Below, piece by piece: positions 5,822-5,863 of a stretch of DNA of 5,863 nucleotides (positions are counted from its first letter, which is position 1; every line of letters begins with the position of its first letter). Made by a program: the position numbers and the translations under genes. The notes beneath the pieces are model-generated. The model was not told the DNA's origin. It saw only the letters and a program-made list of their open reading frames with translations, and did not search any database. The stretch is from CAZZBK01 sp964652155 (GTDB taxonomy: Bacteria; Planctomycetota; Planctomycetia; Pirellulales; PNKZ01): NCBI GenBank assembly GCA_964652155.1, contig CAZZBK010000229.1, positions 1-5,863 on the forward strand, in the 5' to 3' direction.

Positions 5822-5863
5822 GGGTTGGCGGAATACGTGAGCGTCGGACTTAAAATCCTGGGG
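5819..5863 (+). tRNA. Possible 5' part of a tRNA-Leu(UAA)-like sequence, cut by the window end
   Basis: TTGGCGGAAT (5825-5834) resembles the T8 to D-loop segment of bacterial tRNA-Leu. GGACTTAAAATCC (5846-5858) matches a UAA anticodon arm, with TAA at 5851-5853 in a seven-base loop. Against it, the stretch between these motifs is about two bases shorter than usual, the G18-G19 pair is missing, the D stem is hard to form, and the anticodon stem has one C-T mismatch and one G-T wobble. The variable arm, T arm and 3' acceptor strand lie outside the window. It may be a divergent or decayed tRNA, or chance similarity. A reading frame without an ATG is also open here (possible TTG at 5825 or GTG at 5837). 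Confidence 0.22.

Noticed and set aside
1..5863. CRISPR arrays, insertion sequences, transposase genes or long direct repeats
   Set aside because: None was seen on reading either strand. The three genes are intact and similar in base composition, with no sign of recent mobile-element insertion.

Overview
The window holds three complete plus-strand genes: an outer-membrane barrel protein of the alginate-export family, followed by a two-gene signal-transduction module made of a sigma-54-type response regulator and a membrane hybrid histidine kinase. The cell is Gram-negative, because the first gene encodes a secreted beta-barrel ending in Phe. Moderately high GC, absent or weak Shine-Dalgarno sequences, and the pairing of an alginate-export-like porin with a PilJ-type sensor kinase suggest a planctomycete (Pirellulales-like). 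That assignment is inference from style and family, not from a marker gene.

Layout. Bases 1-224 are non-coding and carry a strong inverted repeat (76-110) upstream of the porin gene (225-1763). Bases 1764-2022 are non-coding and hold two dyads and a promoter-like segment around 1885-1914. The regulator (2023-3543) and the kinase (3546-5792) are separated by only 2 bases, so they are almost certainly one translationally coupled operon. The last 71 bases contain a perfect short hairpin and, at the very edge, a stretch resembling the 5' half of a tRNA-Leu(UAA), possibly cut by the window end.

How the parts fit. The kinase has a periplasmic NarX/PilJ-like sensor, HisKA and HATPase domains, a receiver and an HPt domain. 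Its phosphorylatable residues (H254, D544, H685) and the regulator's receiver Asp (D64) form a complete four-step His-Asp-His-Asp phosphorelay within two genes.

The most unusual feature is the regulator. Its receiver and Fis-type helix-turn-helix look intact and its AAA+ domain keeps the Walker A motif, but the positions needed for sigma-54 activation are altered: GAFTGA reads GVLPGF, the Walker B Asp-Glu is swapped to Glu-Asp, the sensor I Asn is Ser, one arginine-finger position is Leu and the sensor II Arg is Asp. I infer a regulator that binds DNA and perhaps nucleotide but no longer remodels sigma-54 RNA polymerase. The porin is a plausible but unproven target.
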